This document shows, in pieces, positions 1 to 6,562 of a stretch of 13,191 nt of DNA (the stretch's first letter is position 1; every line of letters begins with the position of its first letter). The notes below the pieces were generated by a model. The model searched no databases, was not told the origin of the DNA, and worked only from the letters and a program-made list of their open reading frames with translations. The DNA is from an uncultured Geobacter sp. (GTDB lineage: Bacteria > Desulfobacterota > Desulfuromonadia > Geobacterales > Geobacteraceae), in NCBI GenBank assembly GCA_937886325.1, contig CALABV010000239.1:1-13191 (forward strand). The letters run 5' to 3'. Position numbers and translations under genes: made by a program.

Positions 1-2
1 TC

Positions 3-1187
3 ACCATGAGCGAGAGCGCCTGCCTGCGCCGACTGGAGAGCGTCAAGGGCGCCAAGGTCAGCTGCAACCTGTCCCTGGGACTGGAAGGAGAGGCGCTGCG
101 GATAACCGGCCGCTCGTCGGGAATGGAGGTTGCGGAGGAATATCACCTGGGCGCTCTTGAACCGTCCCGCACCCCGGACATGGAAGGGGTGCTGCGGGCA
201 CAGTTCGGCAAATGCGGGGACACTCCCTTCACCCTCGACTCCCTGGAAGCGCCCGGCTTCCCGCCGGTCCTTATCCCCGCGGCCCGGCTCAAGGAGATAC
301 GGCGCTCCTTCTACCGGAGCATGGAAGAAAAAGTGCTTTCGGGACGCAAAGAGAGACTGTGGCGGGCAAAAGAGGCGGCGCTGTCTGCGCTTGTGGGGAA
401 AAGGAACGCGGCCGCGGAGCGGCGTGACAGTCTTGCGGTGCGGGTGGAGAACCTGCGGGATTTCCACCTCCTCCACCAGGAGGGGGTGGACACCCTGATG
501 CTGCCGGTTTCCAGGGCCAATCTGCACCAGCTTTCCGCTTTCACGGGGAAACTGCGGGGCCGCGGCGATCGGGTGGTGTGGCGCCTACCCTTCATCATTT
601 TCGAGGAGGATCTTCCCTTCTACCGGGAAGCGATCGATCAGCTTTCCGGGCAGGGATTCACCCGTTTCGAGGCATCCAACCTGTCCCATTTCCCTCTGCT
701 GGCGAACCGGGCAGCGGAGGTTTCCACCGATTACCGCCTTTTTTCCCTGAACAGCCAGGCGCTTCTTCTGTGGCGGGACCTGGGGGCCTCAGCCGCCACC
801 CTCTATATCGAGGACGACGCGGAAAACCTCGGCGACCTGCTGGCGGCCGACCTTTCCCTGGAGCGGCGCGTTGTCATCTTCGCGCCGGTGCCGGTTATTA
901 CCTCAAAAATCGTCATCAAGGGAGTGCGGAGCGACTCTCCGGTGGTGTCCGACCGTGGCGACGCCTATACGGTGACAACCCGCGACGGCCTCACCACCGT
1001 TACCGCGGACCGGAGGTTTTCCCTTACCGCTCACCGGCGGAGACTGCGGGATATGGGCTGCCCCTCCCTCGTGGCAGACCTCTCCGGCGAGACTGGCGAG
1101 GAGCGGAAGCGGGTCCTGGATGCCTGCGTCAGGGGGACCGCCATTGAAGGAACATCCGAATTCAACTTCACCATGGGGCTGGTATGA
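3..1187 (+). CDS. U32 family protein with DUF3656-type region, C-terminal part (5' end outside window)
   Basis: The reading frame is already open at the left edge, so the N-terminal U32 domain lies outside the window. The visible part begins with a segment resembling the DUF3656 (collagenase-like) region: a beta-rich stretch ending in FTLDSLEAPGFPPVLIP, then the basic helical segment ARLKEIRRSFYRSMEEK. A second barrel-like part follows, with VRVENLRDFHLL and RVVIFAPVPVIT. Relatives with U32 plus DUF3656 include E. coli RlhA (YdcP), which is needed for hydroxylation of 23S rRNA C2501. Other U32 proteins (TrhP, UbiU/V) also support hydroxylation chemistry, so an RNA-modification role is more likely than proteolysis, though this is inference. 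The catalytic and cofactor residues are probably in the missing half. The TGA stop overlaps the ATG of hslO (ATGA at 1184-1187), which indicates translational coupling in one operon. The ATG at 6 is probably internal. Confidence 0.8.
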   Translation, partial: TMSESACLRRLESVKGAKVSCNLSLGLEGEALRITGRSSGMEVAEEYHLGALEPSRTPDMEGVLRAQFGKCGDTPFTLDSLEAPGFPPVLIPAARLKEIRRSFYRSMEEKVLSGRKERLWRAKEAALSALVGKRNAAAERRDSLAVRVENLRDFHLLHQEGVDTLMLPVSRANLHQLSAFTGKLRGRGDRVVWRLPFIIFEEDLPFYREAIDQLSGQGFTRFEASNLSHFPLLANRAAEVSTDYRLFSLNSQALLLWRDLGASAATLYIEDDAENLGDLLAADLSLERRVVIFAPVPVITSKIVIKGVRSDSPVVSDRGDAYTVTTRDGLTTVTADRRFSLTAHRRRLRDMGCPSLVADLSGETGEERKRVLDACVRGTAIEGTSEFNFTMGLV

Positions 1188-2074
1188 CCGACTATCTGGT
1201 ACGAATCATTACGAAAACGGAGAATGTCCGTGCCCTGGCCTGCATCACCACGGAACTGACGGACGAGGCCCGTCGCCGCCACGGGGCCTGGCCCACCGCA
1301 TCGGCTGCCCTGGGCAGGGCGCTCACCGGCGGCGCCCTGATGGGCGCCCTCCTGAAGACCGGCCAGCGGGTGGCCCTGAGATTCGAGGGAAACGGGCCCC
1401 TGAAGAAGATCCTGGTGGAGGCGGACAGCAACGGAACGGTGCGGGGGTGCGTGGGGGTGCCCGAGGTGCACCTGGAGACGCCGGAAGGGAAGCTGGACGT
1501 GGGGAACGCCCTGGGCAGGGCCGGATTTCTCACCGTCACCAAGGACCTGGGCATGAAGGAACCGTACCACGGCATGGTACAGCTCATGAGCAGCGAGATT
1601 GCCGAGGACCTGGCCCTCTATCTCACCGAGTCGGAGCAGACGCCCTCCGCGGTGGGACTGGGCGTGTTCGTGGAGCCGGACAACCGGGTATCGGCGGCTG
1701 GAGGCTTCCTGATCCAGGCACTTCCCGGCGCCGACGATGCGACAATCGATCGTCTCATGGCCCATATCGAAAGCCTGCCGCCCCTGACATGCCTGCTGCG
1801 CAACGGGAAGACGCCGGAGCAGCTCCTGGAAGACCTGTTCGAGGGCATCCCGTTCAAAATCCTGGAGAAACGGACGCTGGCATTCCGCTGCAGTTGCAGC
1901 CGGGAAAAAATCGAGCGGGCAATCGTGTCCCTGGGCTCCTCCGAGATCAGCGACATGATCGAACGTGAGGGGGGCACTGAGGTAACGTGCGAATTCTGCC
2001 GCCAGGTCTGGCGTCTCGACCGGGACGATCTGGAGCGGCTGCGCGCGGCGGCGTGCGAAACGACACCATCCTGA
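1184..2074 (+). CDS. hslO: Redox-regulated molecular chaperone Hsp33
   Basis: This is a cytoplasmic holdase chaperone that is activated by oxidation and binds unfolding proteins under oxidative and heat stress. The 296-residue length is normal for the family. The N-terminal part MTDYLVRIITKTENVRALACITTE is typical, followed by the conserved core around ALGRALTGGALMGALLK. The C-terminal redox switch is intact: the four zinc-binding cysteines are C236-x-C238 and C269-x2-C272 (CSC and CEFC). In known Hsp33 the reduced cysteines hold Zn; disulfide formation releases it and unfolds the linker. The start is the ATG overlapping the stop of the upstream U32 gene by 4 bp. The next gene begins 11 bp after the stop, with its AAAGGA ribosome site partly inside the hslO stop codon. 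An operon with an oxygen-dependent or redox RNA-modification protein would fit a stress role, but that is inference. Confidence 0.96.
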   Translation: MTDYLVRIITKTENVRALACITTELTDEARRRHGAWPTASAALGRALTGGALMGALLKTGQRVALRFEGNGPLKKILVEADSNGTVRGCVGVPEVHLETPEGKLDVGNALGRAGFLTVTKDLGMKEPYHGMVQLMSSEIAEDLALYLTESEQTPSAVGLGVFVEPDNRVSAAGGFLIQALPGADDATIDRLMAHIESLPPLTCLLRNGKTPEQLLEDLFEGIPFKILEKRTLAFRCSCSREKIERAIVSLGSSEISDMIEREGGTEVTCEFCRQVWRLDRDDLERLRAAACETTPS

Positions 2075-2079
2075 AAGGA
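2074..2079 (+). promoter_or_regulatory. Ribosome binding site deciding the methyltransferase start
   Basis: AAAGGA six bases ahead of the ATG at 2086 supports this start over the in-frame ATG at 1987. The site overlaps the last base of the hslO stop codon, consistent with translational coupling. Confidence 0.7.
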
Positions 2080-2085
2080 ATCATC

Positions 2086-3123
2086 ATGGCATCATCCTTT
2101 TCCCTCGTTTCCCTGGTAGAGCGCGGCCGCGTCCCCGACGCGCTGGTCCGCCAGGGAATCCGCACCCTGCTGGACAAGAGACTGATCACCCGGGACAAGG
2201 GGAGCGACGAGGCAAACCGGGCCGCCCTGGACGAGTTCGCGGCTTCACTGCGCGAAGGGCCAATCGCCCTCGAGATCGGGGAGAGGAACCGCGGGCACTA
2301 CGGTCTGCCCGCCTCCTTCTTCCAGGAGATTCTCGGGCCGCGCATGAAGTTCAGCTGCTGCCTTTTTACGCCGGGCGTGGAGGATCTGGACCGGGCCGAA
2401 GAGGAGATGCTGGCCGAGACCTGCGAACGGGCGGGAATCAAGGACGGTATGGAGATTCTGGACCTGGGATGCGGATGGGGGTCCCTGGCGCTCTGGATCG
2501 CGGAGAAGTTTCCCGCGTGCCGCGTCACCGCCGTCGCCTCCACGGATCAGCAGCGGGAGTTCATCGAGGCCCGCTGCGGGGAGCGGGGCATCACGGCCGT
2601 GCGGGCGTTCACCCGCGACCTGAACGATGTGCGGGTCGATGGGACCTTTGATCGGGTCGTGGCGGTGGAACTCCTGGAGTACCTGCACAACTGGCGGGAA
2701 ATCCTGGCGAGGATTGCGGGAATGCTGAAACCGGACGGAAAGCTGTTCGTGCACCTCTTCAGCCACCGCCGTTTCGCCTATCCCTACGAAAGCGAGGGTG
2801 AGGACACCTACCTGGGGCGCTATTTCTTCGCCGGCGGGATGATGCCTTCAGAGGACCTTCTTTCCCGTTTTCAAGACGACCTGGCGCTGGAAAGCCGGTG
2901 GAGCGTCCCCGGCATCCACTACCGGAAGACCGCCGAAGCCTGGCTCCGCCGCCTCGATTCCCGGAAGACCGTTGTACTCCCCATCCTCCGGGAGAACCAC
3001 GGAGCGGAGGGGTCGGTCTGGCTGCAGCGCTGGCGGCTGTTCTTCATGGCCTGTTGCGAGATGTGGGGTTACGGAGACGGAGGTGAGTGGGGGGTATCCC
3101 ACTACCTCCTCAAGCGAAAATAA
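2086..3123 (+). CDS. SAM-dependent methyltransferase, CFA synthase / coclaurine N-methyltransferase type
   Basis: A 345-residue class I methyltransferase. After a helical N-terminal region comes HYGLPASFFQEILGPRMKFS at about residues 71-90, equivalent to the HYD-x-n-FY-x-n-YSC segment of cyclopropane-fatty-acid synthases. SAM motif I is ILDLGCGWGSL at residues 124-134, and VVAVELLEYLHNW matches the acidic loop region. The sequence KFSCCLF then DRAEEEMLAETCERAGI resembles the plant coclaurine N-methyltransferase branch more than bacterial Cfa. The substrate (an amine, a lipid double bond or another acceptor) therefore cannot be named. An upstream in-frame ATG at 1987 would give 33 extra residues lying inside hslO. 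I prefer the ATG at 2086 because AAAGGA at 2074-2079 is placed ideally for it and the hslO gap is only 11 bp. It is the last gene of the U32-hslO operon; its stop is immediately followed by the end of the convergent DedA gene. Confidence 0.85.
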   Translation: MASSFSLVSLVERGRVPDALVRQGIRTLLDKRLITRDKGSDEANRAALDEFAASLREGPIALEIGERNRGHYGLPASFFQEILGPRMKFSCCLFTPGVEDLDRAEEEMLAETCERAGIKDGMEILDLGCGWGSLALWIAEKFPACRVTAVASTDQQREFIEARCGERGITAVRAFTRDLNDVRVDGTFDRVVAVELLEYLHNWREILARIAGMLKPDGKLFVHLFSHRRFAYPYESEGEDTYLGRYFFAGGMMPSEDLLSRFQDDLALESRWSVPGIHYRKTAEAWLRRLDSRKTVVLPILRENHGAEGSVWLQRWRLFFMACCEMWGYGDGGEWGVSHYLLKRK

Positions 3124-3771
3124 TCACTCTGCGTCGGGGGCATCGGAGCGCGTTACTCCGGATATGGCGCCACTCCTCTCCTTCCGGCGGTGGCGCCGGA
3201 CATAAAGCGCCACAATGATGACGCTGCAGATAATCACGACCACCAGGGCCTGGTGGGAATAGCGCATGATCAGCTCCTGGTTTTCGCCGATGAAGTAGCC
3301 GATGTAGGTAAGGACGGTAACCCAGATGCCCGCGCCGAGCAGGGTGTAGAGGGAGAAGCGGAAATGGTTCATGCCCGCCAGCCCCGCGGGGATGGAGATA
3401 AGGTGGCGCACCACCGGCAGCAGTCGGCCGAGAAAGGTTGATATCTCACCGTGCCGCAGGAAAAAGCCCTCGACCCGGGCGAACTTCTCTTCGGTAATCA
3501 GGACGTACTTTCCGTATCTCAGGATGAGCGGCCTTCCCAGGTGACGGGCCGCGAAGTAATTGGCATAGGCCCCGACAAGGCTGCCCACCGTGCCGCAGAG
3601 GATGGCGGCGATGATGTTCATTTCACCCTTGTAGGCCAGATACCCGGCAGGCGGCATGACCAGTTCGCTGGGAACCGGGATGACCGAGCTTTCCATGGCC
3701 ATGAGAATAAAGATGCCGGGGTAGCCCAAGGCGCCGATAGTGGTGACGAGCCAGTCGATGAGTATTTGCAT
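3124..3771 (-). CDS. DedA family (VTT domain) inner membrane protein
   Basis: A 215-residue polytopic membrane protein. Hydrophobic segments are at about residues 3-24, 50-75, 108-130, 140-163 and 173-192, followed by a basic tail VRRHRRKER. Family hallmarks are visible: MESSVIPVPSE with E27 and E36 in the first re-entrant region, and FLGRLLPVVRHLISIPAG at 113-130 with R116 and R122. Known DedA proteins act in undecaprenyl-phosphate or phosphatidylethanolamine flipping, in proton-dependent tolerance of drugs and pH, or have no known substrate. Which applies here is not visible. The start at 3771 is chosen because AAAGG lies 8 bases upstream. The open frame continues to 4035, but that stretch overlaps the divergent methionine gene and is not DedA-like. 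The stop codon abuts the stop of the convergent methyltransferase with no spacer, so the two 3' ends must be transcribed antisense to each other. Confidence 0.9.
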   Translation of the reverse strand: MQILIDWLVTTIGALGYPGIFILMAMESSVIPVPSELVMPPAGYLAYKGEMNIIAAILCGTVGSLVGAYANYFAARHLGRPLILRYGKYVLITEEKFARVEGFFLRHGEISTFLGRLLPVVRHLISIPAGLAGMNHFRFSLYTLLGAGIWVTVLTYIGYFIGENQELIMRYSHQALVVVIICSVIIVALYVRRHRRKERSGAISGVTRSDAPDAE

Positions 3772-3783
3772 GAAGGAACCTTT

Positions 3784-3804
3784 CCTGAACCTGCCTAATC
3801 CGGG
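3784..3804 (+). repeat. Possible end-only remnant of the structured repeat
   Basis: CCTGAA is followed directly by CCTGCCTAATCCGGG. The first piece matches the left edge of the repeat copy at 8020 (CCTGAA). The second matches the right edge of the copy ending at 12545 (CCTGCCGAATCCGGG) in 14 of 15 positions, and also resembles the right edge of the copy ending at 8218. It sits in the 139-bp divergent gap between DedA and the methionine gene. The match is short, so chance cannot be excluded. Confidence 0.3.
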
Positions 3805-3891
3805 CTGAATCGTTTTCGGGAGACGGCATTGTAGCCGGTTCAAAGGGAAAAGGCCATAGAAACCGTTGTCCGTTGAAATATATCGAACCAC

Positions 3892-3907
3892 GGATAACGG
3901 ATAACGG
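3892..3907 (+). repeat. Short tandem repeat just ahead of the methionine/folate gene
   Basis: GGATAAC occurs twice in tandem and a third partial unit (GG) follows, ending three bases before the ATG at 3911. It could be an operator or part of the ribosome-binding region, or chance. No convincing promoter or S-box/SAM riboswitch was recognised in the 139-bp gap 3772-3910. Confidence 0.3.
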
Positions 3908-3910
3908 AAC

Positions 3911-5737
3911 ATGACCATGAATTTTCTGGAAATGCTGCATGAACGGATTCTGGTGGGAGACGGCGCCATCGGCACCATGCTCCATGCCCAGGGGGGCGCC
4001 GGAGAATCCTGTTTCGAGCGCCTGAACCTGAGCAACCCGGACTTGGTGCTCGGACTCCACTCCGACTATATCGCGGCAGGCTCGCAGGTCATCGAGACCA
4101 ACACCTTCGGCGCCAACCGGCCGCGACTGTCGGCCATCGGCCTGGAAGACAGGGTGCTCGACGTGAATCTGAGCGGCGCGCGGCTTGCCCGTAAGGCCGC
4201 CGCGGGCCGGGACGTCTTCGTGGCCGGTTCCATCGGCCCCCTCCCCCGGTTTCGGGGGGAAAGCGATGCGCCGACGCCGGAGGAGATGCGCGCCCTGTTC
4301 CGAGAGCAGGCCTTTGCCCTAGCCGAAGGGGGTGTAGACCTGCTGTTCCTGGAGACCTTCTCCGATCTTGAACAGATGAAGATCGCGCTGGCCGCGGCTA
4401 AGGAGACAGGACTGCAGTTGGTCGCCAGCATGGCCTTCCTGGAGCGGGGCCGGATACCCGGCGGCATGACCGTGGAACGGGTTTCCCTGGAACTGGCCGC
4501 CGCCGGCGCCGCCGTGGTGGGCGCCAACTGCGGCGCCGGGACCCTGGAGATGACCCGGAACATCCAGCGCATGGCAGCGGTCACCTCTCTCCCTCTCGCC
4601 GCCTACCCCAACAGCGGCTTCCCCGAGTACGTGGACGGCCGCTATCTCTACCGCACCACGCCCGACTATTTCGCCGACCGCGGCCTGGAAACGGCCCGCG
4701 CCGGGGCCAACCTGGTGGGCGGCTGCTGCGGCACCACGCCGGAGCATATCCGCACACTGGCGGAAAGGATACGCGGCATGAAGCCATCCGCCAGGTTTGT
4801 TGTGGAGCCCGCGCCCCATGTTCCGGAAACGTCGGTGCACGCGCCGGTCCGGACCGGGTTCCTGGCCGACTGGGGACGGGAGACCGTCATCACCGTGGAA
4901 CTGGACCCGCCCAAGGGCCTCGACTGCAGCCGGGTCCTGGAGGGATGCCGCGTTCTGCGGGACGCCGGGGCCGACGCCATCAATATCGCGGAGAACCCCC
5001 TGTCGCGGGTCCGGATGGGGAATATCGCCCTTGCGGAGCTGATCCAGCGGGAAGTGGGCATCGAGGTGATCGTCCATATCACCTGTCGGGACCGGAACCT
5101 CATCGGCCTCCAGTCCGACCTGATGGGCGCAAGCCTGCTGGGCATCCGCTCCATCCTCGCCGTGACCGGAGATCCCGCCGGCATGGGCGAGCAGAGCGAG
5201 GCTTCGTCGGTCTTCGACGTAAACTCCCTGGGGCTCATCGCACTGCTACGAGACCTGAACGCGGGCCTGAACGGCGCCGGCAACCCCATCGACCGGGGAA
5301 CCGGGTTCACCATCGGCGCCGCCTTCAACCCGAACGTCAAAGCAATGGAGACCCAGGTTGCGCGCCTGGAGAAAAAGATCGCCAACGGCGCCCAGTTCGT
5401 GCAGACGCAACCCCTCTTCGACCTGGAGAGGCTCGACACCATGCTGCGGCTGACAGGCGGCATGGGGATCCCCATCCTGCCGGGAATCCTTCCCCTGGTG
5501 AGCGAACGGAACACGGAGTTTCTCCACAACGAGGTCCCCGGTATCGTCATCCCCGAGGAGATCCGGGCCAGGATGCGGGGAAAGGGCAAGGAAGAAGGGG
5601 TCAGGGAAGGGCTCGCCATTGCCCGGGAATTCATCGACGCAGCCCGGAATCGGGTGGGAGGATTCTATATCATCCCGCCGTTCGGCAATCATGCCATCGC
5701 CGCCGAACTGGTGAGGCATATCAGAAGGCGGGGATAA
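3911..5737 (+). CDS. Bifunctional homocysteine S-methyltransferase / methylenetetrahydrofolate reductase
   Basis: A 608-residue fusion, close in size and order to Bacillus YitJ. Residues 1 to about 290 are the homocysteine S-methyltransferase barrel: it opens with ILVGDGAIGTMLHAQG, and the three zinc ligands are C207 (GANCGAG) and C272-C273 (GGCCGTTPEHI). Residues about 310-608 are the MTHFR barrel, with the folate/FAD-side motifs ITCRDRNLIGLQSDLMGA, ILAVTGDPA and FVQTQPLFD. By family knowledge, the C-terminal half reduces 5,10-methylene-THF to 5-methyl-THF, and the N-terminal half transfers a methyl group to homocysteine to give methionine. The cobalamin domain of full MetH is absent, so a separate corrinoid protein or another methyl donor may be involved. 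ATG at 3911 and at 3917 are both possible starts; GGA at 3906-3908 is better spaced for 3917. It is divergent from DedA. The structured repeat begins two bases after its stop codon. Confidence 0.9.
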   Translation: MTMNFLEMLHERILVGDGAIGTMLHAQGGAGESCFERLNLSNPDLVLGLHSDYIAAGSQVIETNTFGANRPRLSAIGLEDRVLDVNLSGARLARKAAAGRDVFVAGSIGPLPRFRGESDAPTPEEMRALFREQAFALAEGGVDLLFLETFSDLEQMKIALAAAKETGLQLVASMAFLERGRIPGGMTVERVSLELAAAGAAVVGANCGAGTLEMTRNIQRMAAVTSLPLAAYPNSGFPEYVDGRYLYRTTPDYFADRGLETARAGANLVGGCCGTTPEHIRTLAERIRGMKPSARFVVEPAPHVPETSVHAPVRTGFLADWGRETVITVELDPPKGLDCSRVLEGCRVLRDAGADAINIAENPLSRVRMGNIALAELIQREVGIEVIVHITCRDRNLIGLQSDLMGASLLGIRSILAVTGDPAGMGEQSEASSVFDVNSLGLIALLRDLNAGLNGAGNPIDRGTGFTIGAAFNPNVKAMETQVARLEKKIANGAQFVQTQPLFDLERLDTMLRLTGGMGIPILPGILPLVSERNTEFLHNEVPGIVIPEEIRARMRGKGKEEGVREGLAIAREFIDAARNRVGGFYIIPPFGNHAIAAELVRHIRRRG

Positions 5738-5738
5738 A

Positions 5739-5936
5739 CCGGAAGATGGCGGTTGGAGTCGTCCGAAGAGAACGACTATGGTCTGATTCGTTGCTGCTCT
5801 TGGCGAAATGGAGCGTCAACAGCCGATACTGTCCGAACCCGTAGGGTGAGTTTATCGGCTGTAGCGAAATGAGCCTAGTGCAGCAGAATCAGGCCTTCGG
5901 AGAGAACGAAGGACGACTCCAACCGCCGTCTTCCGG
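5739..5936 (+). repeat. Structured repeat, copy 1 (198 nt, full length)
   Basis: First of three dispersed copies. The terminal stem pairs 5739-5764 with 5911-5936: 26 positions with one non-Watson-Crick pair, a T:G at 5747/5928. Inside, 5780-5789 pairs with 5886-5895 (10 bp, one T:G), 5792-5797 with 5880-5885, and 5819-5828 with 5853-5862 (10 perfect). The apical hairpin is ACCC-GTA-GGGT (5837-5847). GCGAAATGGAGC and GCGAAATGAGC flank the central stem, and AGAGAACGA occurs on both sides of the internal loop next to the terminal stem. It is about 85-90 percent identical by eye to copy 2, including an identical 36-base block (5783-5818). It fills most of the gap between the methionine gene and the lipoprotein gene and could also serve as a 3' or 5' UTR structure. 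Confidence 0.85.
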
Positions 5937-5963
5937 ACACATTAACCGCGGAGGGAAGAAACC

Positions 5964-6380
5964 ATGCTGCTCAGAATCATGCTGTTGCTGTCGCTCATCG
6001 CCCTGGTGGGCGGCTGCGAAACACTGCGGAACAATAATATCAGCTGGCAACTTGAACAAAGCACCAAGAATTACAACCACCTTATTCGCTGGAACGAGTT
6101 GGACAAGGCCGTACTCCTGTATCCCCCCGACTCCCTCCGTGAGGAATTCCGGCGGAAGGTGCAGGCCGCCAAGGGAGCGCATGTCACCGATGTTCGGGTG
6201 AAGAGTCAGGTCTGCTCCCCAACGAAGGGCGAAGCGACTGTCGAGATTGAGATCGAGTACTACCGGGAGCCGTCCGTTACGATAAGGACCGTGGAAGATG
6301 TGCAGAACTGGCGGTATGTGGAAGAAGGAAAGGACAACTGGATATGGAGGCTCATGACCCTGCCCCCTGATTTCAAGTGA
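5964..6380 (+). CDS. Small putative lipoprotein
   Basis: A 138-residue protein with a lipoprotein signal peptide: M-L-L-R, a hydrophobic core, then the lipobox LVGGC with C18 as the predicted lipidated residue. N19 does not occur; the +2 residue is glutamate, so there is no obvious inner-membrane retention aspartate and outer-membrane sorting is possible. After a helical region (WQLEQSTKNYNHLIRWNELDKAV) come alternating strand-like segments (VTDVRVKSQV, EATVEIEIEYY, SVTIRTVEDVQNWRYVEE, NWIWRLM). This resembles an NTF2-like alpha+beta fold, which is inference from the pattern only. No function is recognised. GGAGG at 5950-5954 gives a well-spaced ribosome site. The gene starts 27 bp after repeat copy 1; it may be co-transcribed with the methionine gene through the repeat or have its own promoter. 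Confidence 0.8.
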   Translation: MLLRIMLLLSLIALVGGCETLRNNNISWQLEQSTKNYNHLIRWNELDKAVLLYPPDSLREEFRRKVQAAKGAHVTDVRVKSQVCSPTKGEATVEIEIEYYREPSVTIRTVEDVQNWRYVEEGKDNWIWRLMTLPPDFK

Positions 6381-6429
6381 CGAGGCCGATGAGCGATACA
6401 GGTAACGGCGAAAATCCATCCCATTGACG

Positions 6430-6466
6430 GAAAAGACCGGAGAGCCCGCGGCAGGGCTCTCCGGTC
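6430..6466 (-). terminator. Rho-independent terminator for the minus-strand synthase gene
   Basis: A perfect 13-bp stem (6435-6447 with 6454-6466) with a 6-base loop is followed on the minus strand by TTTTCC. There is no T-run on the plus side, so it works best for the gene ending at 6563, but it may also slow transcription from the lipoprotein gene coming the other way. Confidence 0.85.
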
Positions 6467-6499
6467 CGCATGATGCACACCGTATTCATTTCCACAGAT

Positions 6500-6552
6500 C
6501 TGAATCCGTGCCGCATTCCGCTCGCCTCGGCATTCAGTCATCGCGGATTCAG
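6500..6552 (-). other. 3' UTR inverted repeat behind the synthase gene
   Basis: CTGAATCCGTG (6500-6510) pairs with CGCGGATTCAG (6542-6552) over 11 positions with one wobble and a 31-base loop. It lies between the stop codon at 6563 and the terminator, so the synthase mRNA would end in two successive hairpins. Confidence 0.5.
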
Positions 6553-6562
6553 GTCGGAGTCT

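Noticed and set aside
1987..2085. Upstream start for the methyltransferase
   Set aside because: It would lie inside the hslO zinc domain; the ATG at 2086 has a better ribosome site and a typical N-terminus.
3772..3910. SAM (S-box) or cobalamin riboswitch ahead of the methionine gene
   Set aside because: The gap is only 139 bp and I see neither the conserved cores nor a leader terminator.
3772..4035. N-terminal extension of the DedA frame
   Set aside because: It overlaps the divergent methionine gene, is not membrane-like, and AAAGG marks the start at 3771.
5739..5936. Repeat copies as simple Rho-independent terminators
   Set aside because: At about 198 nt, with several inner stems, conserved loops and no T-run, they are far more elaborate than terminators, though copy 1 might still stop transcription.
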